64,000 nucleotides of DNA, taken from the NCBI GenBank assembly GCA_005405945.1, contig BJHW01000002.1, positions 682,001 to 746,000 on the forward strand, read 5' to 3'. Below are positions 10,475 to 19,002 of the stretch, piece after piece. The first letter of the stretch is position 1. Every line of letters starts with the position of its first letter. The notes under the pieces are model-generated. The model searched no databases, was not told where the DNA came from, and saw only the letters and a list, made by a program, of their open reading frames with translations. This DNA is from Streptomyces violaceusniger. GTDB lineage: Bacteria > Actinomycetota > Actinomycetes > Streptomycetales > Streptomycetaceae. The position numbers were made by a program, and so were the translations under genes.

Positions 10475-11439
10475 ATGGGCCACATCCGAGATCGGCAAGC
10501 CGTTGTCATAGGCGGCACCGGATTCATCGGGCGACATATCTGCAGAGCTCTCGCCAAGCGCGGATATGACGTCCTGGCAATCGCGAGAAAACCCGCCGAA
10601 CCCATTCCCGGAGTCTCTTTTCTGGCACTGGACGCGGTATCCGCGCCGAGCGAGGACATCGTCCGGGCCGCACGGTCCGCCGATCTCGTCGTCAACGCGG
10701 CGGGCGACAGCTGGGAGGGCGACGAGGCCGGCATGACGGCCTCGCACATCCCCTTGTGGACCGGCTGGTGGACGCCGTGGCGGCCCTCCCCAGGCGGCCG
10801 CGGCTGGTGCATCTGGGCTCGGTGCACGAGTACGGCCCCGTCCCCGACGGCACGGCCATCGCCGAGGACCACCCCACCGCCCCCCGCACCCCCTACGCCC
10901 GCACCAAGCTCGTCGGCAGCCGGATCGTGCTGGGCGCCACGGACGCAGGACGCATCGACGGCTGCGTCCTGCGCGTCACCAACGTCTGCGGACCGGGCAC
11001 CCCCCGGGGCAGCTTCCTCGGCGGGCTCGCCCACCGGCTGCGCCGCACCACCGAGGACGCTCCGCTCGCCGTCACCCTCGTCGACGACCGGCGCGACTTC
11101 ATCGACGTCCGCGACGTCGCCGAGGCGGTGGTGCTGGCCGCGAGCAGCCCGGTGACCGGCCGGGTGCTCAACATCGGGCAGGGCGACGCCTTCAGCATGC
11201 GCGAACTGGCCTGGCTGCTGATCTCCGCCTCCCAGGTCCCCGACCGTCTGGTGCGCGAGGAGAGCGGCGCCGTGCACAGCAAGGGCGGCAGCTGGACCCA
11301 GGCCGACATCCGCCTCGCCCGGCGGCTCATGGGCTGGTCTCCGAAGGTGGCCCTCAAGGAATCCCTCCACGACCTGTGGGCCGCCTCCGCCACCCCGAGC
11401 CGACCGGCTGCCGAGGCGGCCCGTACCGAAGGACACTGA
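10475..11439 (+). CDS. NAD(P)-dependent NDP-hexose 4-ketoreductase (extended SDR)
   Basis: Predicted to reduce the C4 ketone in the final step of the deoxysugar pathway. The Rossmann motif GGTGFIG lies near residue 16, the active-site motif is YARTK (Tyr-xxx-Lys), and DRRDFIDVRDVAEAVVLA is typical of NDP-sugar epimerases/reductases. It is 321 aa after correcting a lost base in the C4 run 10750-10753. I chose the ATG at 10475; an earlier in-frame start at 10439 adds an unsupported 12-residue leader. The stop overlaps the next start by one base, so the three sugar genes are co-translated. Confidence 0.87.
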
Positions 11440-12425
11440 TGCAGTACACCTATCTCGGCCGCACCGCCCTCAAGGTGAGCCGACTGTGCCTGGGCACCTT
11501 GAACCTCGGGGTCAGGGTGAGCGACGAGGAGAGCCACGCGATCCTGGACACCGCCCTGGACCGCGGGGTCAACGTCATCGACACCGCCAACCAGTACGGC
11601 TGGCAGAAGCACAAGGGCTACACCGAGGAGTTCCTCGGCGGCTGGTTCGCCCAAGGCGGCGGCCGGCGCGAGAAGGTCGTGCTGGGCACCAAGGTCTTCA
11701 ACCCGATGACCGACTGGCCCAATGACTCGGGGCTGTCCGCCCGGCACATCATCGCCTCCTGCGAGGACTCGCTGCGCCGGATGGGCACCGACTGGATCGA
11801 CCTGTTCCAGATGCACCACATCGACCGCCACGCCCCCTGGGAGGAGGTGTGGCAGGCGATGGAGACGCTGACCCGGCAGGGCAAGGTGCGCTACGTCGGC
11901 TCCTCCAACTTCGCCGGCTGGCACATCGCCGAGGCCCAGGAGGCCGCGGCCCGCCGCCACTTCCTCGGCATCGTCTCCGAGCAGAGTGTGTACAACCTCG
12001 TCACCCGCCATATCGAACTGGAGCTGATCCCCGCCGCCCAGCGGTACGGCGTCGGGGTGCTCGCCTGGTCGCCGCTGCACGGCGGGCTGCTCAGCGGGGC
12101 GCTGCGCAAGCTGGCCGATGGCACCGCGATGAAGACCGCCCAGGGCCGGGCCGCCCAGGCGCTGGAGGTCCACCGGGACGCCGTCGCCGCGTACGAGAAG
12201 CTGTGCGACAGCCTCGGCGCCGACCCGGCCGAGGTGGGTCTTGCCTGGGTGATGGCACGCCCCGGCATCACCGCGCCGGTCATCGGACCGCGCAGCCTGG
12301 ACCAGCTGGAAGGGGCCTTCAAGGCCATGGAGCTGACGCTGTCCGACGAGGTGCTGGCCGAGCTGGACCGGCTGTTCCCGGCGATCGGCAACGGCGGCCC
12401 CGGACCGGAGGCGTGGGCGTGGTGA
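11439..12425 (+). CDS. NDP-hexose 3-ketoreductase / 2,3-reductase (aldo-keto reductase)
   Basis: A 328-aa aldo-keto reductase. It most likely reduces C3 of the 2,3-dehydration product, leaving a 2-deoxy sugar. Visible: GTLNLG at the N-terminus, DTANQYG (Asp/Tyr), the LGTK lysine, the MHHID histidine, SSNFAGWHI and the NADPH-binding VIGPRSLDQLEGA near the C-terminus. The family includes sugar reductases of macrolide pathways (EryBII, OleW-like), and context settles the role. It is sandwiched by overlaps between the 4-ketoreductase and the 2,3-dehydratase. Confidence 0.88.
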   Translation: MQYTYLGRTALKVSRLCLGTLNLGVRVSDEESHAILDTALDRGVNVIDTANQYGWQKHKGYTEEFLGGWFAQGGGRREKVVLGTKVFNPMTDWPNDSGLSARHIIASCEDSLRRMGTDWIDLFQMHHIDRHAPWEEVWQAMETLTRQGKVRYVGSSNFAGWHIAEAQEAAARRHFLGIVSEQSVYNLVTRHIELELIPAAQRYGVGVLAWSPLHGGLLSGALRKLADGTAMKTAQGRAAQALEVHRDAVAAYEKLCDSLGADPAEVGLAWVMARPGITAPVIGPRSLDQLEGAFKAMELTLSDEVLAELDRLFPAIGNGGPGPEAWAW

Positions 12426-13828
12426 GCACGCTCCAGGAGCGGCTGGTCCGCTCCGCCGCCACCGTCGACAGCTCGGTGACCCTGCTCGCCGACTTCCAGC
12501 GCTGGTTCCGCGCACGCGTCGACGCCGACGAGTCCCGGATCGAGATCATCCCGTTCGAGGCGATGCGCGGCTGGGACTTCGCGCCGGACACCCACAACCT
12601 CGTCCATGAGACCGGCCGGTTCTTCACCGTCGAGGGCATCCGGGTGCGGATGCCCGGGGCCCCGGTGGAGGAGTGGAGCCAGCCGATCCTCCACCAGCCG
12701 GAGATCGGCATCCTGGGCATCCTGGTCAAGGACTTCGACGGCGTACCGCACTTCCTGATGCAGGCCAAGATGGAGCCCGGCAACCACGGCGGGCTGCAGC
12801 TGTCCCCCACCGTCCAGGCCACCCGCAGCAACTACACCCGGGTGCACAAGGGCCGGGCCGTGCCGTATCTGGAGTACTTCCAGCGGATGGAGCGGCACCG
12901 GGTGCTCGCCGACGTCCGCCAGTCGGAGCAGGGCAGCTGGTTCTTCCACAAGCGCAACCGCAACATGCTGGTCGAGGTGGCGCCGGAGACGGACGTCGAG
13001 GTACGCGACGGCTTCCGCTGGCTGACGCTCGGCCAGCTGCACCATCTGCTGGCCGTGGAGGACCTGGTGAACATGGACGCCCGCAGCGTCCTGGCCTGTC
13101 TGCCGCACTCCCCGCTGGACCCGGCGGAGCCCTTCCCGGCCGCCGGACCACACGGGACCGCGGAGCCGGAACGGCAGGGGCGGCACACCCTCCACCGCGA
13201 CGCCGACATCCTCAGCTGGATCACCGGACTGCGCACCGAGCGTGAGGTGTTCACCGAGCGGATACCGCTGCGGGAAACCACCGGCTGGCACCGCAACGCC
13301 CACCGCATCTCCCACGAGAGCGGGCGCTACTTCAGCGTGATGGCCGTGGACGTGACCGCGGGCGGCCGCGAGGTGGGCGGCTGGACCCAGCCCATGATCG
13401 AGCCCCACGGACCGGGCGTGGCGGCCTTTCTGCTGGCCTACGCCGACAAGGTGCCGCACGTCCTGGTGCAGGCCCGCGCCGAACCCGGCTACACGGACGT
13501 GGTGGAGCTGGCCCCCACCGTGCAGTGCACCCCGCGCAACTACACCCATCTGCCCGAGGGGGCCACCCCGCCGTTCCTCGGGGAGGTGGTGGAGGCACCG
13601 GCCGACCGGGTGCGGTTCGACACCGTGCTCTCCGAGGAGGGCGGCCGCTTCTTCCACGCCTTCAACCGCTATCTCGTCGTGGAGACGGAGATGAGCGCCG
13701 TCCCCCAGGAGCCGCCGAACTACCGCTGGATGGCCGTGCGTCAGCTGCTCGACCTGATGCGCCACAGCCATTACGTCAACGTCGAGGCCCGCACGCTCAT
13801 CGCCTGTCTGCACTCCCTGGCCGTATAG
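12422..13828 (+). CDS. NDP-hexose 2,3-dehydratase
   Basis: Removes the C2 hydroxyl of the dTDP-4-keto-6-deoxyhexose, the committing step to 2,6-dideoxysugars. The protein (468 aa, normal length) is an internal duplication: both halves carry a W-x-H-N/HE-x-GR-F/Y-F element (NLVHETGRFF at about residue 61; HRISHESGRYF in the second half), a WxQP motif and a YTx(L/R)-type element followed by a C-terminal N-D/E-ARS/T signature. Two tandem GTG codons (12419, 12422) overlap the upstream stop; I chose the second arbitrarily. No frameshift. Confidence 0.93.
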   Translation: MSTLQERLVRSAATVDSSVTLLADFQRWFRARVDADESRIEIIPFEAMRGWDFAPDTHNLVHETGRFFTVEGIRVRMPGAPVEEWSQPILHQPEIGILGILVKDFDGVPHFLMQAKMEPGNHGGLQLSPTVQATRSNYTRVHKGRAVPYLEYFQRMERHRVLADVRQSEQGSWFFHKRNRNMLVEVAPETDVEVRDGFRWLTLGQLHHLLAVEDLVNMDARSVLACLPHSPLDPAEPFPAAGPHGTAEPERQGRHTLHRDADILSWITGLRTEREVFTERIPLRETTGWHRNAHRISHESGRYFSVMAVDVTAGGREVGGWTQPMIEPHGPGVAAFLLAYADKVPHVLVQARAEPGYTDVVELAPTVQCTPRNYTHLPEGATPPFLGEVVEAPADRVRFDTVLSEEGGRFFHAFNRYLVVETEMSAVPQEPPNYRWMAVRQLLDLMRHSHYVNVEARTLIACLHSLAV

Positions 13829-13942
13829 GGGGCGCCTAGGGGGGGCGCGACCCGGGCGGAGCTAGGGGTTATTCGGATCGTGGCCGCTGCCATAGCCTCC
13901 GGGACACACAGGTGCCCGGAGCGGTACATCGGAGGACATGTC

Positions 13943-15283
13943 ATGCAGGACATCATCAGCGCCGTGCTGGCGCAGGACGCGGTGGCCGCGGACTTCGCCG
14001 CCTTGGACCTTCCCGAGTCCTACCGGGGCGCGGTGATCCTCAAAGAGGAATCCGAGATGTTCGTGGGCATGGCCACCAAGGACAAGGATCCCCAGAAGTC
14101 GCTCCACATCCGCGAGGTGCCCACGCCCGAACCGGGCCCGGGCGAGGCGGTGATCGCGGTCATGGCCAGCGCGATCAACTACAACACCGTCTGGAGCGCC
14201 ATCTTCGAGCCGCTGCCGACCTTCGGCTTCCTGGAGCGCTACGCACGCACCGACGACCCCGGAGCGGCCCGCCACGACCAGCCCTACCACGTGCTCGGCT
14301 CCGACCTGGCCGGTGTGGTGCTGCGCACCGGGCCGGGGGTCCGCCACTGGAAGCCGGGCGACCGGGTGGTGGCCCACTGCCTCTCCATCGAACTGCGCTC
14401 ACCGGACGGCCATGACGACTCCATGCTCGACCCCGAGCAGCGGATCTGGGGCTTCGAGACCAACTACGGCGGGCTCGCCGAGCTCTCGCTGGTCAAGGCC
14501 AACCAGCTGATGCCGATGCCCGCCCACCTCACCTGGGAGGAGGCCGCCTCCTCCGGCCTGGTCAACTCCACCGCGTACCGGCAGCTCGTCTCCCGCAACG
14601 GCGCCCAGATGAAACAGGGCGATGTGACCCTCGTCTGGGGCGCGGCCGGTGGCCTCGGCTCGTACGCGACCCAGCTGGCCGTCAACGGCGGGGCGATCCC
14701 GGTGTGCGTGGTCTCCGGGCGGCGCAAGGCCGAACTCGTCCGCTCCATGGGGGCCGAGCTGGTCATCGACCGGGCCGAGGAGGGCTACCGTTTCTGGAAG
14801 GACGCGACCACGCCCGACCCCAAGGAGTGGAAGCGCTTCGGGTCCCGGATCCGCGAACTGACCGGCGGCGACGACCCGGACATCGTCGTGGAGCACCCCG
14901 GCCGGGAGACCTTCGGCGCCAGTGTGTACGTGGCGCGGCGCGGCGGAACGATCGTCACCTGCGCCTCGACGTCCGGCTACCGCCATGAGTACGACAACCG
15001 CTACCTGTGGATGGCGCTCAAGCGGATCATCGGCACCCACTTCGCCAATTACCGGGAGGCATGGGCGGCCAACCGGCTGATCGAGAAGGGGATGGTGCAC
15101 CCCACGCTCTCCAAGGTCTATCCGCTCGATGCGGTCGGCACGGCCACCCAGGACGTCCACCGCAACCGCCACTCCGGGAAGGTCGGCGTGCTGTGCCTGG
15201 CCCCGGAGGAGGGGCTGGGGGTGCGCGACCCGGAGCTGCGCGAGCGCCATCTGCCGGCCATCAACCGCTTCCGCCAGGACTGA
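13943..15283 (+). CDS. ccr: Crotonyl-CoA carboxylase/reductase
   Basis: Reductively carboxylates crotonyl-CoA to ethylmalonyl-CoA, the extender that places an ethyl branch in a polyketide. The 446-aa MDR enzyme shows the CCR N-terminus (PESYRGAVILKEE), FGFLERYARTDD, the nucleotide-binding VWGAAGGLGSYATQLA, and the CO2/substrate-site region VEHPGRETFGASVYV. The SD GGAGGA at 13931-13936 fixes the ATG at 13943. It follows the sugar operon and converges on a LacI gene 6 bp away. Its presence beside the PKS implies an ethyl-branched product. Confidence 0.95.
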   Translation: MQDIISAVLAQDAVAADFAALDLPESYRGAVILKEESEMFVGMATKDKDPQKSLHIREVPTPEPGPGEAVIAVMASAINYNTVWSAIFEPLPTFGFLERYARTDDPGAARHDQPYHVLGSDLAGVVLRTGPGVRHWKPGDRVVAHCLSIELRSPDGHDDSMLDPEQRIWGFETNYGGLAELSLVKANQLMPMPAHLTWEEAASSGLVNSTAYRQLVSRNGAQMKQGDVTLVWGAAGGLGSYATQLAVNGGAIPVCVVSGRRKAELVRSMGAELVIDRAEEGYRFWKDATTPDPKEWKRFGSRIRELTGGDDPDIVVEHPGRETFGASVYVARRGGTIVTCASTSGYRHEYDNRYLWMALKRIIGTHFANYREAWAANRLIEKGMVHPTLSKVYPLDAVGTATQDVHRNRHSGKVGVLCLAPEEGLGVRDPELRERHLPAINRFRQD

Positions 15284-15292
15284 ACCGGTTCA
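15281..15292. other. 12-bp perfect palindrome containing both convergent stop codons
   Basis: TGAACCGGTTCA reads the same on both strands. Its first three bases are the ccr stop and its last three are the stop of the opposite-strand LacI gene. Six bases separate the coding sequences, so there is no room for separate terminators. It could be a protein-binding site or chance. Confidence 0.6.
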
Positions 15293-16303
15293 CCGGGGCG
15301 GTACCCGGCCAACGGGCGTCACGGCTCGCGCCGACGCGGCGACGCCGCGGAGATCCGTCAGAAGGACCCTGGCGCCGTGGCCGAAGACATCGTGGCTCAT
15401 CGCCGAGAGCGTGGGGTGCGTCAGCTGGCACAGCTGTGAGTCGTCCCAGGCCAGTAGCGACACGTCGGCCGGCACCGGCAGCCCCATCTCGGCGGCCACC
15501 GAAAGCCCCGCCACCGCCATGATGTCGTTGTCGTACAGGATCGCCGTGGGCCGGTCCACCGAGGCCGGCAGGGCCCGGGTGGCCCGCGCCCCCTCCTCGC
15601 CGGAGAAGTCCGTGGCCACCGTGCGGCCTTCGCCCAGCCCCGACTCCCGTACGGCGGCCCCGAAGGCGGCCTCGTGGATCGTGGTGTGCCCCAGCCCGGG
15701 GGCGCCGTCCACCCGGGCGATCCGGCGGTGGCCCAGCGCCACCAGATAGCGCACCGCCTCGGTGACCGCCGTGGCGTCGTCCGTCCACACCGAGGTGAAC
15801 CCGTCCGCGAGCGAGGGGTGCCCGGCCACCACGGCGGGCAGGCCGAGCCGCCGCAGCGCGGGGACGCGGGGGTCGCCGTCCCGCAGATCGACCAGGATGG
15901 ACCCGCCGATCTGCCGCCCCCGCCACCACGCCTCCTGGACCGCGATCTCCTCGCGCACATCCCGGACCAGCCGCGGCAGCAGCGAGCAGGACCGCTCGAC
16001 CAGCACGCTCGCGATACCCGAGACGAACTCCATGGACCACGGCTCGAGGCCCGGCGTCCGGGCCGGGAGGGCGATGGCCAGACCGACCGTGTCCACGCGG
16101 GAGGTGGACAGCGACCGGGCGGAGAGATGGGGCGACCAGCCGAGTTCCCGGGCGGCGGCGAAGATGCGGTCCCGGGTGGCCCGGGAGACCCCGGGCCGGT
16201 CGTTGAAGGCGAGCGAGACCGCGCCCTTGGACACCCCGGCCCGCTCCGCCACGTCCCGGATGGCGACGCGCCGCGGCGGCTCCGTCCCGGCCTCGCTGCC
16301 CAT
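15290..16303 (-). CDS. LacI-family transcriptional regulator
   Basis: A 337-aa repressor-type regulator. The N-terminal HTH reads VAIRDVAERAGVSKGAVSLA followed by the hinge helix (SPHLSARSLSTSRVDTVGLA). A periplasmic-binding-protein-like ligand domain follows, with TDDATAVTEAVRYLVALGH and the terminal DDSQLCQLTHPTLSAM. The start is the ATG at 16303; no frameshift. It converges on ccr. Target and ligand are unknown; a sugar-linked role in the adjacent cluster is possible but unproven. The 131-bp upstream gap contains GCGATAG and TCGATAG half-site-like repeats near 16343-16360. Confidence 0.92.
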   Translation of the reverse strand: MGSEAGTEPPRRVAIRDVAERAGVSKGAVSLAFNDRPGVSRATRDRIFAAARELGWSPHLSARSLSTSRVDTVGLAIALPARTPGLEPWSMEFVSGIASVLVERSCSLLPRLVRDVREEIAVQEAWWRGRQIGGSILVDLRDGDPRVPALRRLGLPAVVAGHPSLADGFTSVWTDDATAVTEAVRYLVALGHRRIARVDGAPGLGHTTIHEAAFGAAVRESGLGEGRTVATDFSGEEGARATRALPASVDRPTAILYDNDIMAVAGLSVAAEMGLPVPADVSLLAWDDSQLCQLTHPTLSAMSHDVFGHGARVLLTDLRGVAASARAVTPVGRVPPR

Positions 16304-16434
16304 GCCACCGCTCCCCGCCGTCCGTCCCCTGTGAACCGCCACGCGATAGCGCGTCGATAGCCCGGTCCAGTCAGGTGCGGCCCGCTCGGAGCCCCCGGGG
16401 CCGGCGGTCAGGACAGGGACGGCGCCACCGGCCG

Positions 16435-17838
16435 TCAAGGCGCGAACGGACTCGCCACCCGCGGCCTCTCCCCGGCCGGGGCGGGGCGCCGCGGCGCCCC
16501 GGGTGCGTCGTCCCCCTCGACGAGGCCCAGTCGGCGCAGCGTCCGGCCCAGCGCGGCCGGGTTGAGCAGTCCCAGCGGGGCCGGCAGCCGGTGCCAGGGC
16601 ACACAGCGGTCGACCAGGTCGAAGGCGGCGCGCACCGGGAGGTCGAAGGCCGCCCGCACCGGCAGGTCGAGGGCGGCGCGCACCGGGACGGGCAGCAGCG
16701 TGGTGGGCCGCTGCTCGGCGGCGGGGAGGCGCAGGCCGAGCCGGTGCGCAGCGGCGGCCTCGTACGCGGCCTTGCGGGCCCGGTTGAGACTGCCGAGCGG
16801 ACGGAACTCCTCGGTGGTGTGCCAGGGGTTGAACGCCAGCTGCTCGACCCGGCGGGCCGCCGACCGGGCCCGGGCGCCGTCCAGGTCCTGGCACGGCACG
16901 GTGAGCACCGCGACCGGGACGACCGGCGCGTCGCTCTCCCGCCACTCCACCGAGCCGTCCTCGACCGGGGTGCGGCGGTCGTCCAGATAGCGCTGTACGC
17001 ACAGCTCGAAGGCGATGTCGCCGGTGGACAGCCGCATCGCCAGCTCACGGTGGAGATAGTCGGGGTCGCCGCCGTCGGGCGGGGGAGCGGGGGTGCCGCC
17101 GGGCGCCGGACGCAGCTGGTAGCGCACCGGACCGGCCGGGCCCCACAGGATCGCGCCCCGGCTCCAGAAGGTCTCACGGGCCAGCGAGCCCACCGTGTGG
17201 CGGGTGGCGATCCGCAGGTTGCGGCGCATCCGGTCGGCGGTGGCCCAGCCCACCGCCAGCGGCAGCCGGACGAAGAGCCCGAACGCCTTCTCCACGGTGC
17301 TCCCCGCGCCCGCCGTGGCCTTGGCGAAGGCGACGAACTCGTGCGCGTCGGCGGCATGGGACACCGGGAAGCTGGTGGCCAGCAGATCGTGGGTCTCCTC
17401 CGGACCGGCCTGGACCCGCACCGCCAGCCGCCGCAGATCGGGAGTGGCGCCGTACCCCTCGGAGCCGCTCGCGCTGGACAGCCGCACCACGGCCGGGTAC
17501 TCGGCGCCAGGCCGGGCGTACCCCACGCACAGCTCCGGCGGGAGGTCGTCACGGAACCGCAGCCGGGCGTTCTCCACGCCCAGTGCCGCCTCGCCGCGGA
17601 AGGCGCGCAGCGGCCGCGGGGCGCCCGAGCCGTCGGTGCCGTCGGAGTACCGCTGCATCCGCATCAGCTCGTGCGTCAGCTTCTGGAAGCGCAGCCGCTC
17701 GGCCTCGGGGCTGCCGCCCTCATACGCCTCATAGCCCTCGTACGCCTCATAGCCCTCGTACGGCGCGCCTGCCGTCCCGCCCGCCACCCCGTGCCGTGCC
17801 GCCTCGCTGCGTACGGACTGCTGTCCGGTGTCGACCAT
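16435..17838 (-). CDS. Catalase-fold heme protein, catalase-related (function unknown)
   Basis: A 467-aa protein of the catalase-like superfamily. AVVRLSSASGSEGYGATPDL followed by RRLAVRV corresponds to the catalase VRFSTVAGERGSADTVRD-type strand. FNPWHTTEEFRPLGSLNRAR and KAAYEAAAAHR match the C-terminal heme region shared with catalases and coral allene oxide synthase. Family members may act as peroxidases or hydroperoxide isomerases rather than catalases. Two internal repeats are odd: EGYEAY units near residues 28-41 and three copies of PVRAAxDL at about residues 378-401. No signal peptide is visible. The nearest + strand gene diverges across 157 bp. Confidence 0.72.
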   Translation of the reverse strand: MVDTGQQSVRSEAARHGVAGGTAGAPYEGYEAYEGYEAYEGGSPEAERLRFQKLTHELMRMQRYSDGTDGSGAPRPLRAFRGEAALGVENARLRFRDDLPPELCVGYARPGAEYPAVVRLSSASGSEGYGATPDLRRLAVRVQAGPEETHDLLATSFPVSHAADAHEFVAFAKATAGAGSTVEKAFGLFVRLPLAVGWATADRMRRNLRIATRHTVGSLARETFWSRGAILWGPAGPVRYQLRPAPGGTPAPPPDGGDPDYLHRELAMRLSTGDIAFELCVQRYLDDRRTPVEDGSVEWRESDAPVVPVAVLTVPCQDLDGARARSAARRVEQLAFNPWHTTEEFRPLGSLNRARKAAYEAAAAHRLGLRLPAAEQRPTTLLPVPVRAALDLPVRAAFDLPVRAAFDLVDRCVPWHRLPAPLGLLNPAALGRTLRRLGLVEGDDAPGAPRRPAPAGERPRVASPFAP

Positions 17839-17995
17839 GGGGAACGCTCCGTACGGGGCAGACGGGAACGAGAGGGAACAAATGGGACGCTAGGGGAGAG
17901 TGTGCGGGCCCGCAGCCCGGAGTGGTGCACCGGGGGGAATCGGTCACCCGGACCGCCGCGGGTGGTTCCGCTCCGGCCTGCGGCACACTGGTGGC

Positions 17996-18862
17996 ATGCC
18001 GGAGCTGCCCGAGGTGGAGGCCCTGACCGGGATCCTGGCCGAGCGCGCCGTCGGCCGGGAGATCGCCCGTGTCCTCCCCGTCGCGGTGAGCGTCCTGAAG
18101 ACCTACGACCCGCCGCTGAGCGCGCTCGAAGGCCGCACCGTCACGGCGGCGGCCCGCCACGGCAAATTCCTCGACCTGGCCACCGACGGCCCCCATCTGG
18201 TGATCCACCTCGCCAAGGCGGGCTGGCTGCGCTGGCGGGACGGGCTCCCCGAGACCCCGCCCCGGCCCGGCAAGGGTCCGCTCGCGCTGCGGCTGCTCCT
18301 GGCCGGGCCGGAGCGCTCCGGCTTCGACCTCACCGAGGCCGGGACGCGCAAGGGGCTCGCGGTGTACGTGGTCCGCGAGCCGCGGGAGGTCCCGGGGATC
18401 GCCCGGCTGGGCCCGGACCCGCTGGACGACTCCTTCACGCTGGAGGTGTTCGCCGGGCTGCTGCGCGGTGTGCGCCACCGGATCAAGGGGGTACTGCGCG
18501 ACCAGAGCGTCATCGCCGGGATCGGCAACGCCTACTCCGACGAGATCCTGCACGCCGCCCGGATGTCGCCGTACCGGCTCGCTTCGGACCTCACCGAGTC
18601 GGAGATCGCCGGGGTGTACGAGGCGATGGGCGCCACGCTGCGCTCCGCCGTCGAGCGCTCCCGCGGCCTGGCCGCCACCGACCTCAAGGGGGAGAAGCGC
18701 GGCGGCATGCGGGTGCACGGCCGCACCGGGCAGCCGTGCCCGGTGTGCGGGGACACCGTCCGCGAGGTGTCCTTCCGCGACTCCTCGCTGCAGTACTGCC
18801 CCACCTGCCAGACCGGTGGCAAGCCGCTCGCCGACCGGCGGCTGTCCCGGCTGCTCAAGTAG
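17996..18862 (+). CDS. Fpg/Nei family DNA glycosylase / AP lyase
   Basis: A 288-aa base-excision repair enzyme. The invariant N-terminus MPELPEVE supplies the catalytic Pro2 and Glu3. The H2TH region is DQSVIAGIGNAYSDEILHAA, and a C-terminal zinc finger (CPVCGDTV ... YCPTC) is intact. Substrate preference (8-oxoG or oxidised pyrimidines) cannot be assigned from sequence alone. The gene is complete with no frameshift. Confidence 0.95.
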   Translation: MPELPEVEALTGILAERAVGREIARVLPVAVSVLKTYDPPLSALEGRTVTAAARHGKFLDLATDGPHLVIHLAKAGWLRWRDGLPETPPRPGKGPLALRLLLAGPERSGFDLTEAGTRKGLAVYVVREPREVPGIARLGPDPLDDSFTLEVFAGLLRGVRHRIKGVLRDQSVIAGIGNAYSDEILHAARMSPYRLASDLTESEIAGVYEAMGATLRSAVERSRGLAATDLKGEKRGGMRVHGRTGQPCPVCGDTVREVSFRDSSLQYCPTCQTGGKPLADRRLSRLLK

Positions 18863-18921
18863 CGTACCTGCCGGGTTCCGCCCCCAATGCCGCCCACCGC
18901 CCGGTAGTTGATGTCCCGCTC

Positions 18922-18951
18922 TTGACCCGGGGAGCTCCGGACCGCCATATG
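18922..18951 (+). promoter_or_regulatory. Candidate promoter of FAD monooxygenase
   Basis: TTGACC (18922-18927) and CATATG (18946-18951) are spaced 18 bp apart, about 50 bp before the ATG at 19003. The -35 is a strong match to the housekeeping consensus; the -10 is partial. This is the only well-formed promoter in the 140-bp gap. Confidence 0.4.
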
Positions 18952-19002
18952 GTGCTGTCGCAATCCCACGACACGACACCCCACGCCACGTCACGGAGCA
19001 CC

